A stretch of DNA of 54,593 nt from Curvibacter soli (GTDB taxonomy: Bacteria; Pseudomonadota; Gammaproteobacteria; Burkholderiales; Burkholderiaceae_C), in the NCBI RefSeq assembly GCF_029211125.1, contig NZ_JARGEN010000054.1, positions 1 through 54,593 on the forward strand, given 5' to 3'. The position numbers and the translations under genes are program-made. Below are positions 10,511 through 20,089 of this stretch, piece after piece. Each line of letters opens with the position of its first letter. The stretch's first letter is position 1. The notes below the pieces were generated by a model. The model was given only the letters and a program-made list of their open reading frames with translations. It was not told where the DNA came from and did not search any database.

Positions 10511-11160
10511 AGCCTTCCATGCCCGCGACCGGCCTGCTGCTGCGCAGGACCCTGCTGTCATCCGCCGCCGCAGGGCCGCTGGCGCTCGCGCTGCCGGTTG
10601 CGGCGCACGCGGGCGGCCAACTGGAAGAGCCGCTGGCCGATTCGGTCCGCACGGCCTTGAGTTCCGCCGTGTCCAATGCCGCGCCGCCTGTGCCGGAGTT
10701 CAGCACCACGGAGGCGCGCATCGTCTACCTGCGCTGGCTCGGTACGCTGAGCGACCGCCTGCGCCGCCAGAAGCCCGAGTGGGAAGTGCGCAAGGAATTC
10801 CTGCAGACCGTCTGGTACGAAAGCCGCCGCGCGGGGCTCGACGTCAGCCTGGTGCTGGGCCTGATCCAGGTCGAGAGTAATTTTCGGAAGTTCGCGGTGT
10901 CCAGCGTGGGCGCGCGCGGCTATATGCAGGTGATGCCGTTCTGGACGCGGGTGATCGGCGATGGCGACAGCGACAAGCTGTTCCACATGCAGACCAACCT
11001 GCGCTTCGGCTGCGTCATCCTGCGCCACTACCTGGACCGGGAGCGCGGCGACCTGTTCATGACGCTGGGCCGCTACAACGGCAGCCGGGGCCAGGTGCCG
11101 TACCCGAGGGCGGTACTGGGGGCGCAGCGCCGCTGGGTTGTGCCCGGGCTGGAGGCCTGA
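10507..11160 (+). CDS. Lytic murein transglycosylase (SLT domain)
   Basis: The predicted product is a periplasmic enzyme that cleaves peptidoglycan between MurNAc and GlcNAc. It is 217 residues from the ATG overlapping the proS stop; a second ATG (10519) is possible. A signal peptide with a twin arginine ([20 protein letters not shown]) precedes the SLT domain. That domain has the catalytic ES pair in [13 protein letters not shown] (Glu near 123), [10 protein letters not shown] and LGRYNGS. The region between about 40 and 95 is not recognised. It is translationally coupled to proS, an arrangement often seen in Comamonadaceae. Confidence 0.88.
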   Translation: MKPSMPATGLLLRRTLLSSAAAGPLALALPVAAHAGGQLEEPLADSVRTALSSAVSNAAPPVPEFSTTEARIVYLRWLGTLSDRLRRQKPEWEVRKEFLQTVWYESRRAGLDVSLVLGLIQVESNFRKFAVSSVGARGYMQVMPFWTRVIGDGDSDKLFHMQTNLRFGCVILRHYLDRERGDLFMTLGRYNGSRGQVPYPRAVLGAQRRWVVPGLEA

Positions 11161-11187
11161 AGCCGCGGCCTGTCAGGCCGCGCGGCT
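11161..11187. terminator. Hairpin between convergent genes
   Basis: AGCCGCGGCCTG and CAGGCCGCGCGGCT form a strong, slightly imperfect stem between the transglycosylase and the LysR gene. There is no T tract on either side. It could serve both converging genes as a weak bidirectional terminator. Confidence 0.4.
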
Positions 11188-12138
11188 CTGTAGTGCTGGC
11201 TGTGGCTCGATCGTTCGCAGCACGCGCCGCAGCATGGGGTCGTCCGACTGCTGCGCCTGCGCGATGCTGTCGTAGACGCACTCGATGAAATCGCGCGACG
11301 CCGTGGTGGGCACATGGTTGCGGCGCGTGAGCAGGCAGGTCAGCCGCTCGGGGAAAAGCTCCTGCAGGTGCATGGCCTGCAGCCGCCCGCGCAGCCACTG
11401 GCTTTCGATGAGCGGCCACGGCGCGATCGACAGGATGTCGGTCATCTCCACCTGCGTCATGGTCATCAGGGCCGAATGCGCGATGTGGATGCGCGGCGGG
11501 CGCTCGGCCGCAGGCTCGAAGATATCGCTGAACGGCGGGCCGAACTCGCGCCAGTCGCGGCTCAACATCCATTCCTCGCCGCGCAATTCGTAGATCGAGC
11601 GCGCGTGGGCGCGCGCATGGCCCATGCGGCAGACCACCGCCGAGGTATAGGAAAACAGCGGCTGCGCCTGGAGTTCGGCGGGTCCCGCATCGGGTGCCCA
11701 GAGCCCGATGGCCAGGTCGATGCTGCCGTCGCGCAGCGGTGCATAGTGCATGCCGAGAAATTCCACGATGTGCAGCTCCACGTCGGGCCTGCGCTGCAGG
11801 AAGCGCGTGATGAGCAGCGGCAGGATGGACTGCGCGAACCACGGTGTCACCCCGATGGACAGCCGCACCGGCGCCTGTGCGCGCAGGTCCTCCATTTCCC
11901 TGGAGGCCTGCTTCAACTGGTTCAGCACCAGCCTGGCGTGCGTGAGCAGGCTGCGCCCGGCGCAAGTCAGGACGATGCCCTGGGCCTGGCGTTCGATCAG
12001 CAGGGTCTTCAGCCCCTCTTCCAGCTCCGTCAAGGCGCGGCTGACCGCCGTGGCCGAAATGCCCAGGTGGTGCGCCGCGGCCCGCACGCTGCCATGCTCG
12101 GCGGTGGCAACGAAATACTGGAGCTGGTGGAGTTTCAT
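11173..12138 (-). CDS. LysR-type transcriptional regulator
   Basis: This is a probable regulator of the divergent transporter operon. From the ATG at 12138 the product is 321 residues, starting MKLHQLQYFVATAEHGSVRA. The N-terminal winged helix-turn-helix (AAAHHLGISATAVSRALTELE) is typical of LysR regulators. A type 2 periplasmic-binding-like effector domain follows (RLSIGVTPWFAQSILPLLITRFLQRRPDVELHI). The frame is open upstream to 12261, but those residues do not match the family. The divergent start is 133 bases away from the binding-protein gene, the classic LysR layout. The effector is probably a peptide or N-acyl amino acid, by context only. Confidence 0.9.
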   Translation of the reverse strand: MKLHQLQYFVATAEHGSVRAAAHHLGISATAVSRALTELEEGLKTLLIERQAQGIVLTCAGRSLLTHARLVLNQLKQASREMEDLRAQAPVRLSIGVTPWFAQSILPLLITRFLQRRPDVELHIVEFLGMHYAPLRDGSIDLAIGLWAPDAGPAELQAQPLFSYTSAVVCRMGHARAHARSIYELRGEEWMLSRDWREFGPPFSDIFEPAAERPPRIHIAHSALMTMTQVEMTDILSIAPWPLIESQWLRGRLQAMHLQELFPERLTCLLTRRNHVPTTASRDFIECVYDSIAQAQQSDDPMLRRVLRTIEPQPALQSRAA

Positions 12139-12173
12139 CGGAGAGCGGGGCATCAACCTTTTCATGCATGGTG

Positions 12174-12188
12174 TCAACTTCAGGTTAA
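12174..12188. promoter_or_regulatory. Candidate LysR operator
   Basis: TCAACTTCAGGTTAA is an imperfect dyad (CAAC/GTTA arms) in the 133-base space between the LysR gene and the binding-protein gene. It is close to the regulator start, where LysR autoregulatory sites normally lie. This is inferred from position and symmetry only. Confidence 0.35.
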
Positions 12189-12271
12189 CCCGCTGCATTC
12201 TTGTTGCCTTCCGCTGGTTTGTAAATTGCTTAAGACTAGACTCGATCATCCAAGCAAACAAGGAAGCGACT

Positions 12272-13861
12272 ATGCGATCTCAATCATTGGGCCGTGCGGC
12301 CCTTCTGGGTGCTGCAGCAGCCGTGGCCATGGCATGGTCCGGCCATGGCATGGCGCGCGATCTGGTCGTCGCGCTCAAGACCGAGCCCACGTCCATGGAC
12401 CCGCAGTACCACGCGCTCACCCCCAACATCCAGCTCTCGCAGACGCTGTTCGATCCGCTGGTCTGCTCCGACGCCGAACTGGTGTCCAAGCCCTGCCTGG
12501 CCGAGTCGTGGACCAACAGCGGCAACACCTGGACCTTCAAGCTGCGCGCGGGCGCCAAGTTTTCCGACGGCTCGCCGCTCACGGCGCAGGACGTGGTGTT
12601 TACGCTCGACCGCGTGCCCAAGGTGCCCAACAGCCCGTCATCGTTCAAGATCTACGAGCAGAACATTGCCAAAGTCGAGGCCGTGGACCCGCTCACGGTG
12701 CGCATCACCACCAGCAAGCCGTACCCGCTGCTGCTGACCAACATGGCCAGCCTGCCCATCATGTCGGCCAAGGCGATGGCCGGCTCCGTGCCCGAGGGCC
12801 GGACCACCACCGAACTGAACGCCGGCACCGGCTTGGTCGGCACCGGCCCGTACCGCTTCGTGTCATGGAAGCGCGGCAGCGAGATCGTGTTCGAGCGCAA
12901 TCCCCACTACTGGGGCCCGGCGCCGGCCTGGGACAAGGTGATCTACCGCCCGATCGGCAACCCGGCGGCGCGCGTGGCCGCGCTGCTGGCCGGCGACGTG
13001 GACCTGGTAGAAGACCCGCCGACCGACGATCTCGCCCGCCTGCAGAAGGAGCCCAAGCTCAACGTCGTGACCAAGGCGTCCAACCGCATCATCTACGTCG
13101 CGCTGGACCAGAACGGCGAGCAGACGCCCACCATCCAGGGCACGGGCGGCAAGAACCCGTTCCTCGACAAGCGCGTGCGCGAGGCCATGTCGCTGGCCAT
13201 CGACCGCCAGGCGCTGGTGGACCGCATCATGGGCGGCGTGGCTACGCCCGCCGCGCAACTGCTGCCGTACCCCATGGCGGGCGCCAGCAAGAACCTCATC
13301 AAGGTTGCCAAGCCCGACGTCGAGAAAGCCAAGGCGCTGCTGAAGGCTGCCGGCTACCCTGATGGCTTCTCGCTGGTGCTGGGCGCGCCCAATGGCCGCT
13401 ACATCAACGACAGCAAGGTCGCGCAGACGCTGGCCGCGATGTGGACGCGCATCGGGGTCAAGACCACCGTGGACGCCACCGCGCCAGCCGTCTTCTTCAA
13501 GAACCGCGACAGCTATGCCTACAGCGCCTACCTAGCGGGCTGGGGCACCGCCACGGGCGAGATGTCCAACACCCTCAACTCGCTCCTGGTCACGCCCAAC
13601 AAGGAAAAAGGCGTGGGCACCACCAACCGCAGCCGCTATTCCAACAAGGCGCTCGACCAGCTCGTGGAAGATTCGGCCACCTCGCTCGACGCCGGCCGCC
13701 GCGCGGAAATCCTGGCGCAGGCCAGCGAACTCGCGATGGCCGACTACGCCGCGCTGCCGATCCACTTCGAGCACTCGGTCTGGGCCATGAAGAAGGGCAT
13801 CGGCATCGTGGGCCGCGCCGATCAGATGACCATGGCGCAGTACATCACGCTCGCCAAGTAG
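12272..13861 (+). CDS. Dipeptide-type ABC transporter, periplasmic binding protein
   Basis: This is a family 5 extracellular solute-binding protein (DppA/OppA/NikA type). From the ATG at 12272 (MRSQSLGRAALLGA) it has 529 residues with a signal peptide of about 28 (cut near GHGMA). Family segments are visible: LKTEPTSMDPQYHALTPNIQLSQTLFDPLV, WTFKLRAGAKFSDGSPLTAQDVVFTLDR, GTGPYRFVSWKRG and VREAMSLAIDRQALV. Substrate specificity cannot be read directly. The two amide hydrolases at the operon end suggest N-blocked peptides or acyl-amino acids. A GC-rich hairpin follows the gene. Confidence 0.93.
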   Translation: MRSQSLGRAALLGAAAAVAMAWSGHGMARDLVVALKTEPTSMDPQYHALTPNIQLSQTLFDPLVCSDAELVSKPCLAESWTNSGNTWTFKLRAGAKFSDGSPLTAQDVVFTLDRVPKVPNSPSSFKIYEQNIAKVEAVDPLTVRITTSKPYPLLLTNMASLPIMSAKAMAGSVPEGRTTTELNAGTGLVGTGPYRFVSWKRGSEIVFERNPHYWGPAPAWDKVIYRPIGNPAARVAALLAGDVDLVEDPPTDDLARLQKEPKLNVVTKASNRIIYVALDQNGEQTPTIQGTGGKNPFLDKRVREAMSLAIDRQALVDRIMGGVATPAAQLLPYPMAGASKNLIKVAKPDVEKAKALLKAAGYPDGFSLVLGAPNGRYINDSKVAQTLAAMWTRIGVKTTVDATAPAVFFKNRDSYAYSAYLAGWGTATGEMSNTLNSLLVTPNKEKGVGTTNRSRYSNKALDQLVEDSATSLDAGRRAEILAQASELAMADYAALPIHFEHSVWAMKKGIGIVGRADQMTMAQYITLAK

Positions 13862-13880
13862 CCCCCGGTAGTGTCCAAGA

Positions 13881-13914
13881 GGGGCGGCCCCCGCGCGCAG
13901 GCCGCCCCCCGTTT
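13881..13914 (+). terminator. Attenuating hairpin between binding protein and permease genes
   Basis: GGGGCGGCC (13881-13889) pairs with GGCCGCCCC (13900-13908), followed by CCGTTTT. A partial terminator here would let the binding protein be made in excess over the membrane components, a common design in such operons. Confidence 0.6.
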
Positions 13915-13963
13915 TCCGGTTCCCCGGTTTTCGCCGCCTTCTCAAAAACCAGAGCCGCCCCCG

Positions 13964-14941
13964 ATGCTCGCCTACATCATCCGCCGTCTGCTGCAGGCGC
14001 TGCTCGTCATGGCCGTCATGTCGGGGCTGGTCTTCATCGGCCTCTACGTCGTTGGCGACCCGGTGTCCATGATGGCCAGCCCCGAGGCATCCGAGCTGGA
14101 CCGCGAGGCCATCCGCCAGACCTTCGGACTCGACCAGCCGCTCTGGCAGCAGTACACCACCTTCATGGCCCATGCGGTGCGGCTCGACTTCGGCAAGAGC
14201 TTCCTCACCGGCCAGCCCGCCATGGGGCTGATCCTGGAGCGCATGCCCGCCACGCTGGAGCTGGCCTGCGTCTCCATGCTGCTGGCGTTGCTGGCCGGGG
14301 TGCCCATGGGCATCTGGGCCGGCCTGAAGCCGCGGGCGCTGAGCACGCGCGGCATCATGACCGGCTCGGTGCTGGGCTTCTCGCTGCCCAACTTCTGGGT
14401 CGGGCTGATGCTCATCATGGTGTTCGCGGTGCAGCTCGGCTGGTTCCCGGCCAGCGGGCGCGGGCGCACGGTGCAACTGGGGCCGCTGGACCTGAGCGTG
14501 CTCACGCTCGACGGCTGGCAGCGCCTCGTCCTGCCCGCGCTCACCATCGCGCTGGCCAAAGGCGCGCTCATCATCCGCGTCACCCGCGCGGCCACGCGCG
14601 AGGCGCTGCCCATGGACTACATCAAGTTCGCGCGCGCCAAGGGCCTGGCCTGGAGCCGCATCCTGCGCGTGCATCTGCTCAAGAACATCCTCATTCCCAT
14701 CGTCACCGTGGGCGGGCTGGAGTTCGGCCAGGTCGTCGCCTTCGCCGTCGTCACCGAAACCATCTTCGCCTGGCCCGGCATGGGCAAGCTGCTGCTCGAC
14801 TCCATCATCACGCTCGACCGCCCCGTGGTCGTGGCCTATCTGATCCTCATCGTGTTCTTCCTCGTGATGCTCAACCTGCTGGTGGACATCCTCTATTCCG
14901 TGCTCGACCCGCGCGTGCGGATACAAGGAGGCAAGGCATGA
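13964..14941 (+). CDS. Dipeptide-type ABC transporter permease 1 (DppB-like)
   Basis: This is the first inner-membrane permease of the importer. The ATG at 13964 gives MLAYIIRRLLQALLVMAVMSG, the standard beginning of DppB/OppB proteins, and 325 residues. It has about six membrane segments and the ATPase-contact loop EALPMDYIKFARAKGLAWSRI. It also has the C-terminal VDILYSVLDPRVRI end. The frame is open upstream to 13871 but without homology. Its stop overlaps the next start (ATGA), so the two permeases are coupled. Confidence 0.93.
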   Translation: MLAYIIRRLLQALLVMAVMSGLVFIGLYVVGDPVSMMASPEASELDREAIRQTFGLDQPLWQQYTTFMAHAVRLDFGKSFLTGQPAMGLILERMPATLELACVSMLLALLAGVPMGIWAGLKPRALSTRGIMTGSVLGFSLPNFWVGLMLIMVFAVQLGWFPASGRGRTVQLGPLDLSVLTLDGWQRLVLPALTIALAKGALIIRVTRAATREALPMDYIKFARAKGLAWSRILRVHLLKNILIPIVTVGGLEFGQVVAFAVVTETIFAWPGMGKLLLDSIITLDRPVVVAYLILIVFFLVMLNLLVDILYSVLDPRVRIQGGKA

Positions 14942-15867
14942 GCGCACTTCCATCCGCCATTGCCGAACCCGCGGGCCCGGCCCTGCCGCCGCCCGAAACG
15001 CCGTGGCAGCGCTTGCGGCGGGAATTCTTCGCCAGCAAGCTCGCGGCGGCCGGGCTCGTGCTGCTGCTGCTCGCCGTGGGCGTGGCCGTGTTCGCGCCAT
15101 GGATCTCGCCGCAGAACCCGTACGACATCGGCAACCTCGACATTTTCGACGCCAAGCTGCACCCCGGCAGCCCGAACGCCGCCGGCACCATGACCTACTG
15201 GCTCGGCACCGACGGCCAGTCGCGCGACGTGCTCTCGGCCATCTTCTACGGCATGCGCACCAGCCTCATGGTGGGCGGCATCTCGGTGGTGGCGGCGCTG
15301 GCCATCGGCAGCGCTGTGGGGCTGGCCGCGGCCTACTTCGGCGGCTGGATCGACGCGCTGCTCATGCGCATCGTCGACATCCAGCTCTCGTTGCCCTCCA
15401 TCCTGGTGGCGCTGATCCTGCTGGCCGTGCTCGGCAAGGGCGTGGACAAGGTGATTCTGGCGCTCATCATCGTGCAGTGGGCCTACTTCGCGCGCGCCGC
15501 GCGCGGCGCCGCGCTGGTGGAGCGCGCCAAGGAATACGTGGAGGCCGCGCAGTGCATGTCGCTAGGCTGGCCGCGCGTGCTGCTGCGCCACATGCTGCCC
15601 AACTGCCTGCCGCCGTTGATCGTGATCGCCACCATCGACCTGGCCCACGCCATCGCGCTCGAATCCACGCTGTCATTCCTCGGCGTGGGCGTGCCGGTCA
15701 CCGAGCCCTCGCTGGGCATGCTGATCGCCAACGGCTTCGAGTTCATGCTCTCGGGCCACTACTGGATCTCGTTCTTCCCCGGCATTGCGCTGGCCATCGC
15801 CATCGTAGGGATCAACCTCGTGGGCGACCACCTGCGCGACATCCTCAACCCGCACAACGAGCGCTAG
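14938..15867 (+). CDS. Dipeptide-type ABC transporter permease 2 (DppC-like)
   Basis: This is the second permease, 309 residues, starting [15 protein letters not shown]. It has a cytoplasmic N-terminal segment with [17 protein letters not shown], a first membrane helix, and then the BPD_transp_1 domain. The periplasmic [24 protein letters not shown] signature of the DppC/OppC group is present. The ATPase-contact loop is [26 protein letters not shown]. It ends [14 protein letters not shown], typical of the family. The start overlaps the stop of permease 1, and the next gene begins two bases after its stop. Confidence 0.93.
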   Translation: MSALPSAIAEPAGPALPPPETPWQRLRREFFASKLAAAGLVLLLLAVGVAVFAPWISPQNPYDIGNLDIFDAKLHPGSPNAAGTMTYWLGTDGQSRDVLSAIFYGMRTSLMVGGISVVAALAIGSAVGLAAAYFGGWIDALLMRIVDIQLSLPSILVALILLAVLGKGVDKVILALIIVQWAYFARAARGAALVERAKEYVEAAQCMSLGWPRVLLRHMLPNCLPPLIVIATIDLAHAIALESTLSFLGVGVPVTEPSLGMLIANGFEFMLSGHYWISFFPGIALAIAIVGINLVGDHLRDILNPHNER

Positions 15868-15869
15868 CC

Positions 15870-16836
<967 letters not shown>

Positions 16837-16847
<11 letters not shown>

Positions 16848-17889
16848 CAAGAACTCCGACATGTCCCGGACCCTGCAAGCCCCACCCTTCGCCGCGCCGC
16901 TGCTGCAACTGCGCGGCATCTCCAAGCGCTTCACGCAGCCGCTGGACGTGGCAGCGCGCATCGCCAACCTGCTGGGCGCGCACAACAAGGCGTCGGTGGT
17001 GCATGCGGTGGATGACGTGAGCCTCGACATCCCCGCCGGCGAGGTGATCGGCGTGGTGGGCGAATCGGGATGCGGCAAGTCCACGCTCGGGCGCATCATC
17101 GCCGGCATCAACCCGCCCAGCGCGGGCGAGCTGCGCTACCTGGGCAAGACCACCGCCGAGATGACGCACGCCGAGCGCCGCGCCTTCAACCTGGGCGTGC
17201 AGATGATCTTCCAGAACCCGATGGCGTCGCTGAACCCGCGCATGCGCGTGCTCGACATCATCGGCGAGGCGCCCGTCGTGCACGGCATCGTGCCGGCGGC
17301 GCAGAAAGCCGCCTACGTGGCCGGCCTCATGCGCCAGGTCGGGCTGGACCCGGACTACGCCCAGCGCTACCCGCACCAGTTCTCGGGCGGGCAGCGCCAG
17401 CGCATCGGCATCGCGCGGGCGCTGGCGCTCAAGCCGCGGCTCATCGTCTGCGACGAGGCGGTGGCCGCGCTCGACGTGTCGATCCAGGCCCAGGTGCTCA
17501 ACCTGTTCACCGCGCTGCGGCGCGAATTCGACCTCACCTACCTCTTCATCAGCCACAACCTCGGCGTGGTGGGCCACATCGCGGACCGCGTGGCCGTCAT
17601 GTACCTGGGCCGGGTGGTCGAGATGGCGCCCACCGACACGGTGTTCAGCCGCCCCAGCCACCCCTACACGCAGGCGCTGCTGTCGGAGCTGCCCAGACTC
17701 GACACCGCCCGCCGCGCCTACCAGCCCATCAAGGGCGAGCTGCCATCGCCGCTCGCCCCGCCGCCGGGCTGCACCTTCCACCCGCGCTGCCCGCATGCCA
17801 TGCCGCGCTGCAAGAGCGAAGCGCCGCTGCTGCGCACGCTCGGGCCCGGCCATGCGAGCGCCTGCCACCTCAACGATGCACCGGCCTGA
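16837..17889 (+). CDS. Dipeptide-type ABC transporter ATPase 2 (DppF-like)
   Basis: This is the second ATP-binding subunit. Walker A is GESGCGKST, the signature is [15 protein letters not shown], and Walker B is [12 protein letters not shown]. The usual DEP is therefore DEA here, as in several DppF/OppF proteins. The C-terminal cysteine cluster is [15 protein letters not shown]. An N-terminal insert between the first strand and Walker A ([23 protein letters not shown]) is longer than usual. The start at 16837 overlaps the previous gene by 11 bases and gives 350 residues; ATG at 16861 (MSRTLQ) is an alternative. Confidence 0.92.
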
Positions 17890-17911
17890 CGCCCGCGCGC
17901 CCTTCACGACC

Positions 17912-18802
17912 ATGACCGACAACACCGTACCCCCCAGCGTTCCCACGCCCTTCGCCCCCTTCACCCTGCGCCTGCCCGAAGGTGCTGCCATACCGCTCGT
18001 GTGCGACTCGCCGCACAGCGGCACGCGCTATCCGGCGGACTTCCGCTACGCGCTGCCGTTCAGTGAACTGCGCGCGGGCGAGGACACCGACGTGCATGTT
18101 CTCTGGCAGGCCCTGCCCACGGTCGGCGCGACACTGCTGGCGGCGCAATTCCCGCGCAGCTACATCGACCCCAACCGCGACCTCGACGACATCGACCCCG
18201 CCATGCTCTCGGCCCCCTGGCCCGGCCCCGTCGCGCCGAGCCGCAAGACCGAGCTGGGCATCGGCCTGATCTGGCGCGACGCGGGCCACGACGGCCACAC
18301 GCCCATCTACGACCGCCTGCTCTCACCCGCCGAGGTGCAGGCGCGCATCGACACCTGGCACCGCCCCTACCACGCCGCGATGCGCGAGTGCATCGAGGGC
18401 GCCTACGCGCGCTTTGGCGCCGTGTGGCACCTGAACCTGCACTCCATGCCTGCGAATTCGTACGAGGGCCTGGGCATCCGCAGCGACCACCCGCTGGCCG
18501 ACTTCGTGCTCGGCGACCTGGACGGCACCACCTGCGCGCCCGGCTTCACCGACGCGGTGGCGGGCGCGCTGCGGCGGCAGGGGTTCAAGGTCGCCATCAA
18601 CGATCCGTTCAAGGGCGTGGCGCTGATCGCCCGCCTGGGCCGCCCCGCCGAGCGGCGCCACAGCCTGCAGGTGGAGGCGCACCGGGGCCTGTACATGGAC
18701 GAGGCCACGCGCGCGCGCAGCGGCAACTTCGACGCCCTGCAGTCCGCGCTGGCCCGCGTCTCCAAGGACATTGCCAACTATGTGAAGGAGCAACTGCCAT
18801 GA
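17912..18802 (+). CDS. N-formylglutamate amidohydrolase family protein
   Basis: This family (PF05013) includes HutG, which splits N-formylglutamate into formate and glutamate in histidine breakdown. The 296-residue product has the family segments LVCDSPHSGTRYPADF, GEDTDVHVLW, SYIDPNRDLDDIDP, LNLHSMPANSYEG and LQVEAHRGLYMDE, with His, Asp and Glu residues suited to metal binding. No hut genes are nearby. It is instead embedded in a peptide-transporter operon and overlaps the following M20 gene by ATGA. Its substrate here may therefore be another N-formyl or N-acyl amino acid. I chose ATG at 17912 over upstream frame extensions, which lie inside the ATPase gene. Confidence 0.85.
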   Translation: MTDNTVPPSVPTPFAPFTLRLPEGAAIPLVCDSPHSGTRYPADFRYALPFSELRAGEDTDVHVLWQALPTVGATLLAAQFPRSYIDPNRDLDDIDPAMLSAPWPGPVAPSRKTELGIGLIWRDAGHDGHTPIYDRLLSPAEVQARIDTWHRPYHAAMRECIEGAYARFGAVWHLNLHSMPANSYEGLGIRSDHPLADFVLGDLDGTTCAPGFTDAVAGALRRQGFKVAINDPFKGVALIARLGRPAERRHSLQVEAHRGLYMDEATRARSGNFDALQSALARVSKDIANYVKEQLP

Positions 18803-20004
18803 GCCTGATCGCCGACATCGAACGCGCGCACGGCGCGCTGACCGCCATCCGCCGCGACATCCACGCCCACCCCGAACTCGCGTTCGAAGAGACGCGCACC
18901 TCGGATCTCGTGGCCGAAAAGCTCGCCTCCTGGGGCATCGAGGTGCACCGCGGCCTGGGCCGCACCGGCCTGGTGGGCGTGCTGCACGGCGCGCGCGGCG
19001 CGGGCGGCCGCTCCATCGGCCTGCGCGCCGACATGGACGCGCTGCCCATGCCCGAGCACAACCGCTTCGCCCACGCATCGCGCAACGCGGGCCGCATGCA
19101 CGGCTGCGGCCACGACGGCCACACCACCATGCTGCTGGGCGCGGCGCAGTACCTGGCCGCGCAGCGCGACTTTGCGGGCACCGTCAACTTCATCTTCCAG
19201 CCCGCCGAGGAGGGCGGCAACGCCGGCGCGCGCGCCATGATGGAGGACGGCCTGTTCGCGCGCTTTCCCTGCGACGAGGTGTACGGCATCCACAACATGC
19301 CCGGCATTCCCGCGGGCACCTTCGCGTTCCGCAAGGGGCCGATGATGGCGTCGAGCAACCGCTTCGACATCATCGTGCGCGGCATCGGCGGCCACGCCGC
19401 GCAGCCGCACAAGACGGTGGACCCGATCGTCATCGCCAGCGAGATGGTGGGCGTGCTGCAAACCCTGATCTCGCGCCACAAGAACCCGATCGAGACGGCG
19501 GTGCTTTCTGTCACCCAGATCCACGCGGGCGACGCCTACAACGTCATCCCCGACCAGGCCGTCATCCGCGGCACGGTGCGCACCTTCAGCGCCCAGGTGC
19601 TCGACGAGATCGAGGCCAACCTGAAGCGCGTGGCCGAGACGCTGCCCCAGGTGCACGGCGGCAGCGGCGAACTGAAGTTCGTGCGCGCCTACCCGCCGCT
19701 GGTCAACCGGGACGCGCAGACCGACTTCGCCGCCCAGGTGGCCGAGGACGCGTTCGGCGCCGACCGCGTGGTGCGCGAGACGCCGCCCATGGGCGGCGCG
19801 GAAGACTTTTCCTTCTACCTGGAGAAGGTGCCCGGCAGCTACCTGTTCCTGGGCAACGGCGGCGGCGACCACCGTGAGTACAGCTACCACGGCATGGGCC
19901 CGTGCGAGCTGCACAACCCCAACTACGACTTCAACGACGCACTGCTGCCCGTGGGCTCGACCTACTGGGTGCGGCTGGTGCAGGCGTTCTTCGCCCGGTC
20001 TTGA
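18799..20004 (+). CDS. M20-family amidohydrolase (hippurate hydrolase/aminoacylase type)
   Basis: This predicted metal-dependent amidase of the M20D group cleaves N-acyl amino acids or aminobenzoyl/hippurate-like amides. The 401-residue protein has RADMDALPM (77-85) and the metal-binding HGCGHDGHT (101-109). It also has FIFQPAEEGGNAGARAMMEDGLF, the dimerisation-domain segment IVRGIGGHAAQPHKTVDPIVIAS, and the C-terminal MGGAEDFSFY metal ligand region. No signal peptide is seen, so it acts in the cytoplasm on imported substrate. It is the last gene of the LysR-linked operon and overlaps the formylglutamate amidohydrolase stop. Confidence 0.92.
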   Translation: MSLIADIERAHGALTAIRRDIHAHPELAFEETRTSDLVAEKLASWGIEVHRGLGRTGLVGVLHGARGAGGRSIGLRADMDALPMPEHNRFAHASRNAGRMHGCGHDGHTTMLLGAAQYLAAQRDFAGTVNFIFQPAEEGGNAGARAMMEDGLFARFPCDEVYGIHNMPGIPAGTFAFRKGPMMASSNRFDIIVRGIGGHAAQPHKTVDPIVIASEMVGVLQTLISRHKNPIETAVLSVTQIHAGDAYNVIPDQAVIRGTVRTFSAQVLDEIEANLKRVAETLPQVHGGSGELKFVRAYPPLVNRDAQTDFAAQVAEDAFGADRVVRETPPMGGAEDFSFYLEKVPGSYLFLGNGGGDHREYSYHGMGPCELHNPNYDFNDALLPVGSTYWVRLVQAFFARS

Positions 20005-20089
20005 AAATATGGGGGAGTATGCATCGCCACCGCAGGTAAACAAAGCGCTGGCGGCTATATGGTTGGGGAGTATATGGCGCAAAGCCGCT

